A stretch of DNA of 64,000 nt from Paenibacillus sp. BIC5C1 (GTDB lineage Bacteria > Bacillota > Bacilli > Paenibacillales > Paenibacillaceae): contig NZ_CP135922.1 in assembly GCF_032399705.1 (NCBI RefSeq), positions 2,666,001 to 2,730,000 on the forward strand. Direction: 5' to 3'. Within the stretch, counting starts at the first letter, position 1. Each line of letters starts with the position of its first letter. Positions 1 through 8,270 of the stretch are shown one piece after another. The translations under genes and the position numbers were made by a program. Under the pieces are notes generated by a model. It did not search any database, was not told the origin of the DNA, and saw nothing but the letters and a program-made list of their open reading frames with translations.

Positions 1-1
1 A

Positions 2-652
2 CTGGATGGCATTAACGTGGATTTCGAAAACGTACTGCCAGCTGATCGTGAAGGAATGACTGCATTTATTACTTCCCTGACAACGGCTTTGCACGCACTG
101 GGCGCTGTTGTATCCGTGGATGTATCACCCGACCTGGGGACAGACTGGACCGATGCATTTGATTATGCGCAATTGGGCGCCATATCGGATTACATGGTAC
201 TAATGGGTTATGAGGAGCACTGGAACGGCGATCCGCAAGCAGGGTCTGTGGCATCTCTTCCTTGGGTTGAAAGGGCTTTGGATACGATGCTCGCTGAGGT
301 AGTTCGCGCCAAAACAATTCTCGCCCTGCCTTTATATACACGGGATTGGTCTTCTGTTAATCCGGCAGCCAGTTCATGGGACATCACTTTGGCAGAACAG
401 GGAACTCGTGCGCGAGCTTCAGGTTCCGTGAGACGATGGGATGCAGATCTGGTCCAATATATCATCGGCTACAACAGTAATGGGACACCGAGATATATAT
501 GGGCAGAGGACAGTCGTTCATTATCCGCGAAAGTAATGATGAGCGGAGAACGTAACATTGCGGGATTGGCATACTGGTATATGGGCGGAGAGACGGCAGA
601 TGTATGGAATGCCATTTCGAATGCTTCACGATTTGAATCATACATTTTCTAA
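2..652 (+). CDS. GH18 family glycosyl hydrolase, C-terminal part (spore/cell-wall type)
   Basis: The open frame is already running at the left edge, so the N-terminus lies outside the window. The first residues, LDGINVDFEN, match the GH18 catalytic signature DGxxxDxE, with the final Glu as proton donor. The rest is the second half of a TIM barrel: YMVLMGYEEHW resembles the substrate-binding Y-M-Y/G-Y-D strand, ALPLYTRDW the next strand, and GLAYWYMGGET with Trp the last strand. This end resembles the YaaH/YdhD/YvbX type of Bacillales GH18, which acts on spore or cell-wall glycans; that assignment is by family. No C-terminal binding domain follows, and a strong terminator comes right after the stop. 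Confidence 0.8.
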   Translation: MDGINVDFENVLPADREGMTAFITSLTTALHALGAVVSVDVSPDLGTDWTDAFDYAQLGAISDYMVLMGYEEHWNGDPQAGSVASLPWVERALDTMLAEVVRAKTILALPLYTRDWSSVNPAASSWDITLAEQGTRARASGSVRRWDADLVQYIIGYNSNGTPRYIWAEDSRSLSAKVMMSGERNIAGLAYWYMGGETADVWNAISNASRFESYIF

Positions 653-675
653 ATTCCGGTATTATAATCCTTCCT

Positions 676-728
676 AAAACCGACCCAAACGTACCGTTAT
701 TCAGACGGATGGTTTGGGTTGTTTTATT
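676..728 (+). terminator. Rho-independent terminator of the GH18 gene
   Basis: ACCCAAAC pairs with GTTTGGGT around an inner CCGT/ACGG stem, followed by GTTTTATTTT. Confidence 0.75.
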
Positions 729-849
729 TTGGTAAAAGCTAAGTTGTAATGGATCACGTTTGATTTTGGTTGAACGGTGTAAATGGATAGAAGGATAGTG
801 AACTGTCCAATAACATAGAAGAGATAGAAGCATAGGAGGGAGATGGAGC

Positions 850-1779
850 ATGCGAGAGTATGATTGCATCATAGTAGGTGGAGGACTCGCAGGACTTCAG
901 GCAGCTATTCAGATGGGTCGTTATTCTTCCCATCGGGTATTGGTAGTGGACGCAGGAGAAGGCAGGTCAACGTTATGCCGAACCTATCATAATATTCTTG
1001 GTTTTCCTGAAGGAGTATCTGGTGAAGAGCTGCGCTCCAAAGGCAGAATGCAGGCAGAACAGACTGGAGTGTCTTTTGAGAAAGACCGTATAATTAAGGC
1101 AGGACGCCGGGGAGAACAGATTCAATTGTTCGGCTCTTCCGGCTCTGAATATATGGCAAAAACAGTCTTACTGGCAACTGGACTAACGGACAGGATACCG
1201 GCCATTCCGGGATTGAGGCCTACGTTGGGACGAACAGTATATGTGTGCCCGGATTGCGATGGATATGAGATTCAGGATCAGCGCACGATATTGCTGGGTG
1301 CAGGCGAAGCCGGTGCAAACATGGCTATGGTTTTGATTCAACGTACCAATGAGTTATTGTATATCAACCATGAGCAGTCTCCAATCTCCGCTGAACTTCA
1401 TCGAAGCATGAAAGAGGCAGGAGTTCGTTACCTTGAGGCCGCCGTCCAAGAAGTGCAACAGATGGAAGATGGTCATATTACGGGTGTACTGACGGAAGAT
1501 GGACAGATTTATGAGTCAGAGCGTGGATTCATTGCGTTTGGAGGCAATCGTGTACATTATGAACTGGCAGAGCAGCTTGGAGCCGTCATTGCGGATAATA
1601 AACACGTGGAAGCCAACCCGCGTAGTATGCTGGCCGCGCCTAATGTATGGATTGCCGGGGATCTGGGTCTGCATGCGGAACAAGCTACGGTTGCCATGGG
1701 CGAAGGTTCGATTGCTGCGATCTGGATTCACAAGGCATTGCAACAGATGAAAAAGGAAAACAAGGTGAATCAGATTTAA
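850..1779 (+). CDS. Thioredoxin-reductase-like FAD/NAD(P) oxidoreductase
   Basis: 309 residues, the usual size of the low-molecular-weight thioredoxin reductase family. The FAD Rossmann motif GGGLAGL is at about residue 10, a redox-type CPDC motif sits at Cys133/Cys136 in CPDCDGYE, the NAD(P) motif GAGEAGANMA is near residue 150, and the C-terminal FAD motif GDLG is near 271. CPxCDGxE is typical of TrxR-like relatives rather than canonical TrxB, whose site is CATC, so the partner may be a different disulfide or small thiol. The start follows AGGAGGGAG. It is monocistronic between two terminators. The reaction is family-level; the substrate is unknown. Confidence 0.85.
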   Translation: MREYDCIIVGGGLAGLQAAIQMGRYSSHRVLVVDAGEGRSTLCRTYHNILGFPEGVSGEELRSKGRMQAEQTGVSFEKDRIIKAGRRGEQIQLFGSSGSEYMAKTVLLATGLTDRIPAIPGLRPTLGRTVYVCPDCDGYEIQDQRTILLGAGEAGANMAMVLIQRTNELLYINHEQSPISAELHRSMKEAGVRYLEAAVQEVQQMEDGHITGVLTEDGQIYESERGFIAFGGNRVHYELAEQLGAVIADNKHVEANPRSMLAAPNVWIAGDLGLHAEQATVAMGEGSIAAIWIHKALQQMKKENKVNQI

Positions 1780-1855
1780 ACACAAATTAATAAGCAGATT
1801 AAGATGCATATTCAAATGCAGATGGTGAAAAGCTCCTCTCGATAGAAAAAAATTT

Positions 1856-1896
1856 AAAGTCCCCCGACCGTTATGACTAAGGTTGGAGGACTTTTT
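1856..1896 (+). terminator. Rho-independent terminator of the flavoprotein gene
   Basis: AAGTCCCCCGACC pairs with GGTTGGAGGACTT (one mismatch) over a short loop, then TTTTT. Confidence 0.8.
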
Positions 1897-1939
1897 GCGT
1901 TACATGTAAACCGCTTCTATAAGGATGGACTGAATTAAT

Positions 1940-2128
1940 TTATTTGCTGTTTGTATCGCGGGTCTCGGCCGTTTTGCCTTTGTGAGGATGGGTAATATTG
2001 TCTACGATTTCTCCTACGGCTTCTTCAATCATGTCGGTTGGGCCGGGATTGTCCGGATCTGGGTGTAGAATTGTATTAACACCTGGCTCAAGATCTTTGT
2101 TTTTTCGCTCTTTTTTATATTCATTCAT
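1940..2128 (-). CDS. Small charged protein of unknown function
   Basis: 62 residues, very hydrophilic, rich in Asp/Glu/Lys/Pro/Asn, with no membrane segment and no Cys. It starts MNEYKKERKNKDLEPG and has a central DPDNPGPTDMIEEAVGEI stretch. A strong ribosome site, AAGGAGGG, lies 7 bases before the ATG, which is the main support for a real gene. It is divergent from the FAD oxidase gene, with about 130 bp between the starts. I do not recognise a family; composition resembles the small acidic proteins common in Bacillales spores, but that is only a guess. Confidence 0.6.
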   Translation of the reverse strand: MNEYKKERKNKDLEPGVNTILHPDPDNPGPTDMIEEAVGEIVDNITHPHKGKTAETRDTNSK

Positions 2129-2257
2129 GGAAAATCCCTCCTTATTCAGGTATGTTTAAGGTGTTCCTTAACATATCCAATCCTTATAATCTATATGTAA
2201 ACGATTAACCAATTGAATCAAATTGAAACGTTATGTGTTAGGGGAGGAGGAGGTCAT

Positions 2258-3703
2258 CTGTTCAAAAAAACGAGCATGCTCCTGTTACTTCTTGTTTTAT
2301 GTGTGTGGACATATTGGAGAACGGATAGCGATGATCAGAATCCATATCTGATTACCGACTACAGCCGTCTTCATCCGGTTAAGGTTGAACGTGTAGTGGA
2401 AGGCCATGAAGAGCAGCAGCTCGTTGAATTGCTTCAGGACGCCCAAGAGAGAAATCTAACGATATCTATTGCCGGGCAGCGCCATAGTCAGGGAGGGCAC
2501 ACCTACTATAAAGATGGCATTGTCATAGACATGACTTCGTATAACAAAGTGCTGGAAGTTAATACCGATGCCAAAAAGGTACGTGTGCAGGCTGGGGCGA
2601 CCTGGTCTGACGTACAGCGAGCCATTATCCCATATGGATTGGCGGTCAAAAATATGCAGTCCCAAAATATTTTCACTGTAGGCGGATCTATCAGTGTGAA
2701 TGCACACGGTCGAGAGCTTCATCAAGGTTCCTTAATTGAAAGTGTCGATTCCTTTCATCTCTTGACGGCAGATGGTAAAATTAGGCAAGTTAGTCGCAGC
2801 GAGAATGCAGAGCTTTTCCCGCTTGTACTCGGGGGTTACGGACTGTTTGGCGTGATTCTGGACGTTACGTTGAAGTTAACGGATGACGAAGTCTATCGTC
2901 TCACAACTGAGCAGGTGCAGGTTGAGGACTACCCGTCTTATTTTCAAAAGAATATCCTGGGAGACCCGATGATGCGAATGCATCTGGCCCGAATTTCAGT
3001 TCAGCCCGGTGAAGGCTACTTTCACGAGATGTACGCATTGAATTATGCCTCTGATCCAACGGCTTCACTGGAAGATTATAATCATCTGGATGAACGTGAA
3101 AGTGGCGTGCTTCCCAGCAAACTCCTGTTCAATTTGAACCGTGAATTCGAATGGGGGCGGGCCTGGTTTTGGCCGCTTCAACAGCGGTACTTCGAGTCAC
3201 AGGATGGCAAGATGATTAGCCGCAACAATGCGATGGCTTCTGCGTCTGCCTTCATGGAGTATCATCAGCCCGGTGAAAATGATTTGCTGCAGGAATATTT
3301 TATTCCGGTTGATGCCTTTCCCGCATTTGTTCAGGAGATGGGTGAGATTGTATCCCAGGAGCAATTGGATCTGCTTAACATTACAGTCAGGTATGTGAAA
3401 CATGATGAAGAAGCTGTACTTTCCTATGCAACACACGATATGTTCGGTCTTGTCTGTTTATTTCACGCTTCATTGTCCGAGGAAGAACAAGGGAAGTTCA
3501 AAGACAGTATGCAGCAGCTGATAGATGCCGTCCTTCGATATAACGGAACATATTATCTGCCCTATGCAGGTTATGCAACTTCAGAGCAATTCGAACAGGC
3601 TTATCCACGAAAGAGTGAGTTTTTTGCAGCCAAAGAAAAAGTTGACCCCAATCATCTTTTTATGAACTATTTTATGGAGCAGTATGGAGGAAATCATCTA
3701 TGA
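2258..3703 (+). CDS. FAD-binding sugar/lactone oxidase, membrane-anchored
   Basis: About 480 residues of the vanillyl-alcohol-oxidase-type FAD fold. A PCMH FAD domain covers about residues 40-215, with IAGQRHSQGGHTYY resembling the G-x-G-H-S region and a VGGSISVNAHG stretch. The C-terminal substrate part ends in KVDPNHLFMNYF, typical of aldonolactone/alditol oxidases. The N-terminus is Lys-rich followed by a hydrophobic run (MLLLLLVLCVWTYW), so it is probably tethered outside the membrane. Start choice is hard: GGAGGAGGAGG at 2243-2253 points to CTG at 2258; a TTG at 2213 has no ribosome site and the ATG at 2276 is 22 bases from the motif. The stop overlaps the next ATG (ATGA), so the MFS gene is translationally coupled. 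Confidence 0.8.
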   Translation: MFKKTSMLLLLLVLCVWTYWRTDSDDQNPYLITDYSRLHPVKVERVVEGHEEQQLVELLQDAQERNLTISIAGQRHSQGGHTYYKDGIVIDMTSYNKVLEVNTDAKKVRVQAGATWSDVQRAIIPYGLAVKNMQSQNIFTVGGSISVNAHGRELHQGSLIESVDSFHLLTADGKIRQVSRSENAELFPLVLGGYGLFGVILDVTLKLTDDEVYRLTTEQVQVEDYPSYFQKNILGDPMMRMHLARISVQPGEGYFHEMYALNYASDPTASLEDYNHLDERESGVLPSKLLFNLNREFEWGRAWFWPLQQRYFESQDGKMISRNNAMASASAFMEYHQPGENDLLQEYFIPVDAFPAFVQEMGEIVSQEQLDLLNITVRYVKHDEEAVLSYATHDMFGLVCLFHASLSEEEQGKFKDSMQQLIDAVLRYNGTYYLPYAGYATSEQFEQAYPRKSEFFAAKEKVDPNHLFMNYFMEQYGGNHL

Positions 3704-4254
3704 ATATCAAGTGGCTTGTTCGATCTCAAACTATTGTTACGCTCGCTTCGGGCATGATTTATCCGTATTATCTTTTGTTTCTCAAAAATCTGGGTAACAG
3801 CTTCTCCAAATATGGGCTTGCCTTTGCCGTATTTACAATCAGCTCGGCTGCTGCTTCACAATGGCTCGCTTCCCGGATGGATCGACACGCCAAGAAGTGG
3901 CTCATTGTAAGTTCGGTAGGGATGGCCGCAGCCATGATTGCATTCCCTTGGGTCATATCCTACATCTGGGTGCTGCTGCTGCAAATGATGATGGGCATAT
4001 GCAATGCGATGCAGCGGATGAGTGAACGGGTGCTGCTCGCCGATTATACGGTTGCTGGGCAGCGGGGATCAGCTGTAGGCAACTATCATTTCTGGACATC
4101 CGCCGCGTCAGGATTTGCGGTTATTATTGGCGGTGTGCTGATTGATTGGCTGACGATCGATGTATTATTTTATCTGAGTGCCATACTGTATATGTGGGGA
4201 GCTCTAGCAGTCTGGCGATTACGAAGCATTTCTGAGGAAACAGTAGATGAATAA
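3700..4254 (+). CDS. Half-size major facilitator superfamily-like membrane protein
   Basis: 184 residues with about six hydrophobic segments. The part around residues 55-70 (ASRMDRHAKKW) looks like the MFS loop 2-3 signature, and RGSAVGNYHFW resembles the segment before helix 5. Normal MFS carriers have 12 helices and about 400 residues, so this is only the N-terminal half. No second half follows: after the stop at 4254 comes a short gap and the DUF3243 gene. It overlaps the FAD oxidase stop by 4 bases (ATGA). Either it dimerises or it is a shortened remnant that is still translated; the intact frame and coupling argue for function. Confidence 0.65.
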   Translation: MNIKWLVRSQTIVTLASGMIYPYYLLFLKNLGNSFSKYGLAFAVFTISSAAASQWLASRMDRHAKKWLIVSSVGMAAAMIAFPWVISYIWVLLLQMMMGICNAMQRMSERVLLADYTVAGQRGSAVGNYHFWTSAASGFAVIIGGVLIDWLTIDVLFYLSAILYMWGALAVWRLRSISEETVDE

Positions 4255-4369
4255 AGGATAGAAATGTCTGATTAATCTCCGGTGAGAAGTTTATATTATA
4301 GATAACCTGGTATGAAAAAGCATTTTGCTTACATTCCACATAGCGAGTATTCTCAAGGAGGTTTTTCAG

Positions 4370-4723
4370 ATGAATGAACAAAATCATGTTATCCATAAAG
4401 ATGGCCAAGTTTCAACTGACAAAGTAGACAATGCGATTGATAAGATTGCGCCGGAGGAACGGGAACAGATTTTACAGAATTTTGATGCCTTCAAAGAATA
4501 TCTGGGCAAACGAATTGCAATGGGAGAATCGATTGGACTGGGTGAGGAGCAGATGGCCAAAATTGCCGAGAAAGTAGCCGACTATTTGGCTGCCCGGGAA
4601 GAGCCGCGTAACCGTGAGGAGAAGTTGCTGCAAGAACTGTGGAATGTCGGGAAAGAGGAAGAGCGCCATATGCTGGCTCATATGCTAGTGCGTCTGGCAC
4701 AAGGTTCAACCCCGAATCATTAA
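4370..4723 (+). CDS. DUF3243 domain protein (YmfJ-like)
   Basis: 117 residues. Residues 35-110 contain the DUF3243 pattern: NFDAFKEYLGKRI, a GES-IGLGEEQMAKIAEKVADYLA helix and the conserved REEKLLQELWNVGKEEERHMLAHMLVRL end. The family is small, helical, cytosolic and uncharacterised, frequent in Bacillales. The N-terminal 30 residues are an extra acidic extension. ATG at 4370 is chosen because AAGGAGGT lies 7 bases upstream; an earlier in-frame TTG at 4325 lacks this. A terminator follows at once. Confidence 0.85.
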   Translation: MNEQNHVIHKDGQVSTDKVDNAIDKIAPEEREQILQNFDAFKEYLGKRIAMGESIGLGEEQMAKIAEKVADYLAAREEPRNREEKLLQELWNVGKEEERHMLAHMLVRLAQGSTPNH

Positions 4724-4753
4724 GATCGAGCTGAAACTAAAAGCTAAGCCAAT

Positions 4754-4791
4754 AGAGACTCTGGATGCCATTGCATTCGGGGTCTCTTTTT
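4754..4791 (+). terminator. Rho-independent terminator of DUF3243 gene
   Basis: A 15-bp stem with G-T wobbles, AGAGACTC...GGGTCTCT around loop CATT, followed by TTTTT. Confidence 0.8.
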
Positions 4792-4958
4792 GATGACACC
4801 TATTGTAACTATTTTTCATCTGGCTGATACTTTTGCAGCGTGTATACCCAGTATGATAGGGATAGTAGAAAGAAAGATTAAATATTCATATGAGCGTTTG
4901 AAGAGAAAGCCTTCCGGTTAAGGAATAGTAACGTTCATAATAAGGAGAGATGCTGCCT

Positions 4959-5525
4959 ATGAAGAACGCGGCGAAACAATGGAAATTACGAATGCTGGGT
5001 GCGGCTGTTGCATTGCTTGGCATGATTGTACTTGCTACATATTTGCTTACACCAGCGAACGCTGAGGGGAGCAGGGACTCTGTACAGGCTTCTGCCAAAG
5101 AAGCGCAGGCTGCAAACTCTGAGATGTTTACAGCGTATGTGGAGGACATACAGCATGAGGATGGTAAATTGTACTTGATTGTAGACAAGATTGGCTGGTA
5201 CCAAGGTGCTGAGGCTGATAAAGTTTTTGAACAACGCAATCCGGACTCCGGTATAGATGGTGCTCCTGATGGTTATTATATTGTTAATGATAGCAAAGAG
5301 CAGGAAAAGGTAGAAGTAAGTGCTGATGCTGAAGTGTTGATGCAGTTGTATGATCGTGATGGTACAGTGTCGGGTACCAACATTCAATGGAATGAATCAG
5401 TGGCGCTCAGCAAGTTCGAATCCTTGTATGAGAATACCAATATTATCGATCTGTCCGTATTCCCGTATCACCTCACTGTGCAGGACGGCAAAGTGACCAA
5501 AATTGTACAGCAGTACATTCCATAA
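4959..5525 (+). CDS. Secreted protein of unknown function
   Basis: 188 residues from the chosen start. A signal peptide is clear: KNAAKQWKLR, then a hydrophobic core LGAAVALLGMIVLATYLL and a likely cleavage after ANA (about residue 33). The mature part is acidic and resembles small Paenibacillus exported proteins; it has no Cys, no lipobox and no motif I recognise. AAGGAGA at 4942-4948 is only one base from the ATG at 4950 but 10 bases from the ATG at 4959, so 4959 is preferred. It is a single-gene unit closed by a strong terminator. Confidence 0.7.
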   Translation: MKNAAKQWKLRMLGAAVALLGMIVLATYLLTPANAEGSRDSVQASAKEAQAANSEMFTAYVEDIQHEDGKLYLIVDKIGWYQGAEADKVFEQRNPDSGIDGAPDGYYIVNDSKEQEKVEVSADAEVLMQLYDRDGTVSGTNIQWNESVALSKFESLYENTNIIDLSVFPYHLTVQDGKVTKIVQQYIP

Positions 5526-5550
5526 AATTAGATCAGAATGCAACGGTTAA

Positions 5551-5590
5551 GCATTCCTCCGGTTCCATTGAACCGGCAGGGATGCTTTTT
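5551..5590 (+). terminator. Rho-independent terminator of the secreted-protein gene
   Basis: GCATTCCTCCGGTTC pairs with GAACCGGCAGGGATGC (one bulge), then TTTTT. Confidence 0.85.
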
Positions 5591-5683
5591 GGTTATGACA
5601 AATTCATGAAGGAGATTGTAATTCATGGTATGTACATGTATCATTATAGGAATGGTGTTTTTACATAGTTCAGGAGGCTTCTC

Positions 5684-6541
5684 ATGCTTAAAGACATGAT
5701 TGCGTTAACGAAACCCGGACTTTTGCGGCTGAATGTGTTTGCGGTAGCGGTAGGGTTCTGGGTCGCTTCAAAATGGGATATCTCGTGGATATCTCTGCTC
5801 ATGGTGTTGATTGGATCAACCTTGGTCATCGCTTCGGCTTGTGTCATTAACAACTACTGGGATCGTGAATTGGATCAGAAGATGGAGCGTACCAAAAAAC
5901 GGATTGATTACATCAATCATCTTAAACCCAAGTTTGTATTGGGGTATGGAATTGTTCTTGGTGTGGTTGGTTTTGTGCTGCTGTACTTCCTGGTCAATCC
6001 GTTATCCGGTTGGATGGCACTCCTCGGATGGTTTGCTTATATCGTGATCTACACGATGTGGCTGAAACGCAGCTCGACCTGGAGTACGTCATTGGGTGGA
6101 ATTGCGGGGGCGATGCCGCCTGTAATCGGTTATTGTGCGGTAACCAATCAGATTGATGCAGGTGCCTGGTTGCTGTTTGCGCTGTTATTCCTGTGGCAGC
6201 CACCTCACTTCTGGTCACTCGGGATTCGCAGAGTGGAAGAATATCGTGCAGCCGGTTTCCCACTGTTGCCGGTAGTCAAAGGTGTGAAGCGTACAAAGGT
6301 GCAGATGATTCCTTACGTGTTTCTGTTGCTTCCTGCTGTATTTCTGTTGTATTACTACAACTACGTTGGACTTGTGTTTCTGCTCGTATCCGCCATTGGT
6401 AGTCTGATCTGGTTGATTCATACACTAAGCGGATTGAAAACTCAGGATAATGAGAAATGGGCAAAAGTTAACTTTCTGATCTCTGTCAATTATCTCATGG
6501 TTGTATTCATTGTAATGGTGGTAAACACAACCTGGTCCTAA
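5684..6541 (+). CDS. ctaB: Protoheme IX farnesyltransferase (heme O synthase)
   Basis: 285 residues, UbiA prenyltransferase family, about 8-9 membrane helices. It adds a farnesyl group to heme B, giving heme O for the aa3/bo-type terminal oxidases. The prenyl-diphosphate site is NNYWDRELDQKMERT near residue 60, with the Asp and Arg residues in place. The second conserved region, LWQPPHFWSLGIRRVEEYRAAGFPLLP, around 168-195, is diagnostic for CtaB/CyoE. The ribosome site AGGAGG is 8 bases upstream. No ctaA or oxidase subunit genes adjoin it, so it is a stand-alone copy; a second ctaB next to ctaCDEF elsewhere is possible. Confidence 0.92.
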   Translation: MLKDMIALTKPGLLRLNVFAVAVGFWVASKWDISWISLLMVLIGSTLVIASACVINNYWDRELDQKMERTKKRIDYINHLKPKFVLGYGIVLGVVGFVLLYFLVNPLSGWMALLGWFAYIVIYTMWLKRSSTWSTSLGGIAGAMPPVIGYCAVTNQIDAGAWLLFALLFLWQPPHFWSLGIRRVEEYRAAGFPLLPVVKGVKRTKVQMIPYVFLLLPAVFLLYYYNYVGLVFLLVSAIGSLIWLIHTLSGLKTQDNEKWAKVNFLISVNYLMVVFIVMVVNTTWS

Positions 6542-6602
6542 GCGTTTCATCATTTTTGTGAAATGTTCGAACATGAAGATGCCAAAGTAGCAGACATCTT
6601 AC

Positions 6603-6674
6603 GAAAAAGCACGCTGTAGAATAGACTTGGACAACCTCTGGTTGTTCCGGCCATACTTCTAGGGGTGCTTTTTT
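6603..6674 (+). terminator. Compound terminator after ctaB
   Basis: AAAAGCAC pairs with GTGCTTTTTT at the base, with an inner hairpin ACAACC/GGTTGT. The large loop makes it less certain than its neighbours. Confidence 0.55.
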
Positions 6675-6725
6675 GCTATAATTATACTATGGAAAATGAT
6701 TTTGGAAGAATGGGAAGTGGAGTAG

Positions 6726-7208
6726 ATGAATGATTTACAGCAGGCTATCCTCTTGAGGACGGAGGGGAAAATGCAGGAGGCGATAGAGCTGCTGCAGGAA
6801 TTGGCATTACAGGAACCGGACAATGCAGAGGTTTGGTACCAGCTCGCTTGGGCTCATGATTCACTGGGACTGGAGCGTGAAGCGGTACCCCATTATGAAA
6901 AGGCTCTAGGTCTTGGGCTTCCGGTTGAGGACAGGACAGGTGCCATACTTGGACTTGGCAGCACGTATCGGACTCTGGGGCAGTACGAGCAGGCGAAGGC
7001 CTGGTTTGAAAAGGGGTTAAGTGAATTCCCGGAGAACCGGGAATTTGAAGTTTTTCTTGCCATGGTGCTCTACAATCTGGGTGAGCATGCGGAGGCAATG
7101 AAGCGGTTGCTGGTACAACTGGCTGATACATCAAGGGATAAGGGAATAAGCGACTACAGCAGAGCCATCCGTTTCTATGCAGATCAACTGGATCGAGTAT
7201 GGGAATAG
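6726..7208 (+). CDS. Tetratricopeptide repeat protein
   Basis: 160 residues made almost wholly of TPR helices: repeats with the W-x-x-L-x-x-A-x-x-x-x-G pattern at about residues 3-34, 35-68 (EVWYQLAWAHDSLGLEREAVPHYEKAL), 70-105 (ILGLGSTYRTLGQYEQAKAWFEKGL) and 106-140. There is no signal peptide or enzyme domain, so it is probably a soluble protein-binding scaffold with unknown partner. The ribosome site (GGGAAGTGGAG) is moderate. It ends 21 bases before the convergent LysR gene, with no terminator seen between. Confidence 0.85.
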   Translation: MNDLQQAILLRTEGKMQEAIELLQELALQEPDNAEVWYQLAWAHDSLGLEREAVPHYEKALGLGLPVEDRTGAILGLGSTYRTLGQYEQAKAWFEKGLSEFPENREFEVFLAMVLYNLGEHAEAMKRLLVQLADTSRDKGISDYSRAIRFYADQLDRVWE

Positions 7209-7229
7209 CTTGAGTCAACGGAGGACCAA

Positions 7230-8105
7230 TTACAACGATGGGGTTAGCCATTCCTGTACCGCTTCAATGAACCGACGGGAAGCGGGGGACAGATTGGTGA
7301 GAGATGGGCAAGCGATGCCAATGGTACGATAAGGATCTCCTGTGAGTGGAACAAGAGCGAGCTCATTCGTATGGTGTTGAAGAACCATTGCAGGTAAAAG
7401 ACTGATACCAAGACCGTTTCGAACCATTGCCATGATGGCCTGATCTTCGGCGACTTCATAGACGACATTCAATTTGGCTGCATGTTGCCGAATTAACCGT
7501 TCGATTTCGTTATCACCGCCCCATTTAGGCAAAATAAAGGGCTGTTCCAGCAGTACATCAAATGAGACAGACTTCTCCGTAGCGAGCGGATGTTCCAGAG
7601 GCAGGATGCACATCATCCTGTCTTTTTGTAATGGAATCGTCTCAAAAGGCGAAGAGTCGCCAAGGGACAGAAAGCCAAGATCGATGGCACCTCCAGCCAG
7701 CCAGCCTTCAATTTCTGCGTAGTCCCCTTCCCACAGCTTAATTTCGATTCCGGGATGACCGAGGCGAAATTGCTTCAGGATGCCAGGCAGCCACTGCGTG
7801 GATACACTGGCGAATGTGCCAATACGAACGGTTCCAATCTCGGCGCCGCGAATCAATGAAATCTCCTGGTTCATCAGTTCGGTCCACCGCAGAATTTCAC
7901 GAGTATAGCCCAGAATCCGTTCCCCTTCGGCAGTAAGTCGTACACCGGAGCGGCCGCGATTCAGCAGCGAAAAACCACACTCGGTCTCCAGACTGGCGAT
8001 GGCATGACTGACCGCTGATTGGGTAATATTCAATGCTTCTGCTGCTTTGGTGAGGCTGCCGTATTCCACTACGGCATTCAAAATTTCGTATTTGACCAAT
8101 GACAT
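7230..8105 (-). CDS. LysR family transcriptional regulator
   Basis: 291 residues from the preferred start. The N-terminal winged HTH spans about 1-60 (VVEYGSLTKAAEALNITQSAVSHAIASLE), followed by the linker helix and a two-lobed effector-binding domain beginning at VRIGTFASVSTQWLPGIL. The start at 8105 (MSLVKYEIL) has AGAGGAA upstream; the longer form from 8129 has no ribosome site. It is divergent from the EamA transporter gene, the usual layout for a LysR regulator controlling its neighbour, so the effector is probably a metabolite exported by that transporter. No effector can be named. Confidence 0.9.
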   Translation of the reverse strand: MSLVKYEILNAVVEYGSLTKAAEALNITQSAVSHAIASLETECGFSLLNRGRSGVRLTAEGERILGYTREILRWTELMNQEISLIRGAEIGTVRIGTFASVSTQWLPGILKQFRLGHPGIEIKLWEGDYAEIEGWLAGGAIDLGFLSLGDSSPFETIPLQKDRMMCILPLEHPLATEKSVSFDVLLEQPFILPKWGGDNEIERLIRQHAAKLNVVYEVAEDQAIMAMVRNGLGISLLPAMVLQHHTNELALVPLTGDPYRTIGIACPSLTNLSPASRRFIEAVQEWLTPSL

Positions 8106-8270
8106 GAAAGATTTCGTTCCTCTCTTCATTTAATACATGAGTTTATTTCATATGTTCTATTATAAATATTCATTTTTATAATGCAAAGAGATCGTTTATA
8201 CTTGCCAAGGCGAGTTAGTTCGACAGAGCCTTGGATAGATTAAAATACATAGAATGAAGGTAGAAGCAAG

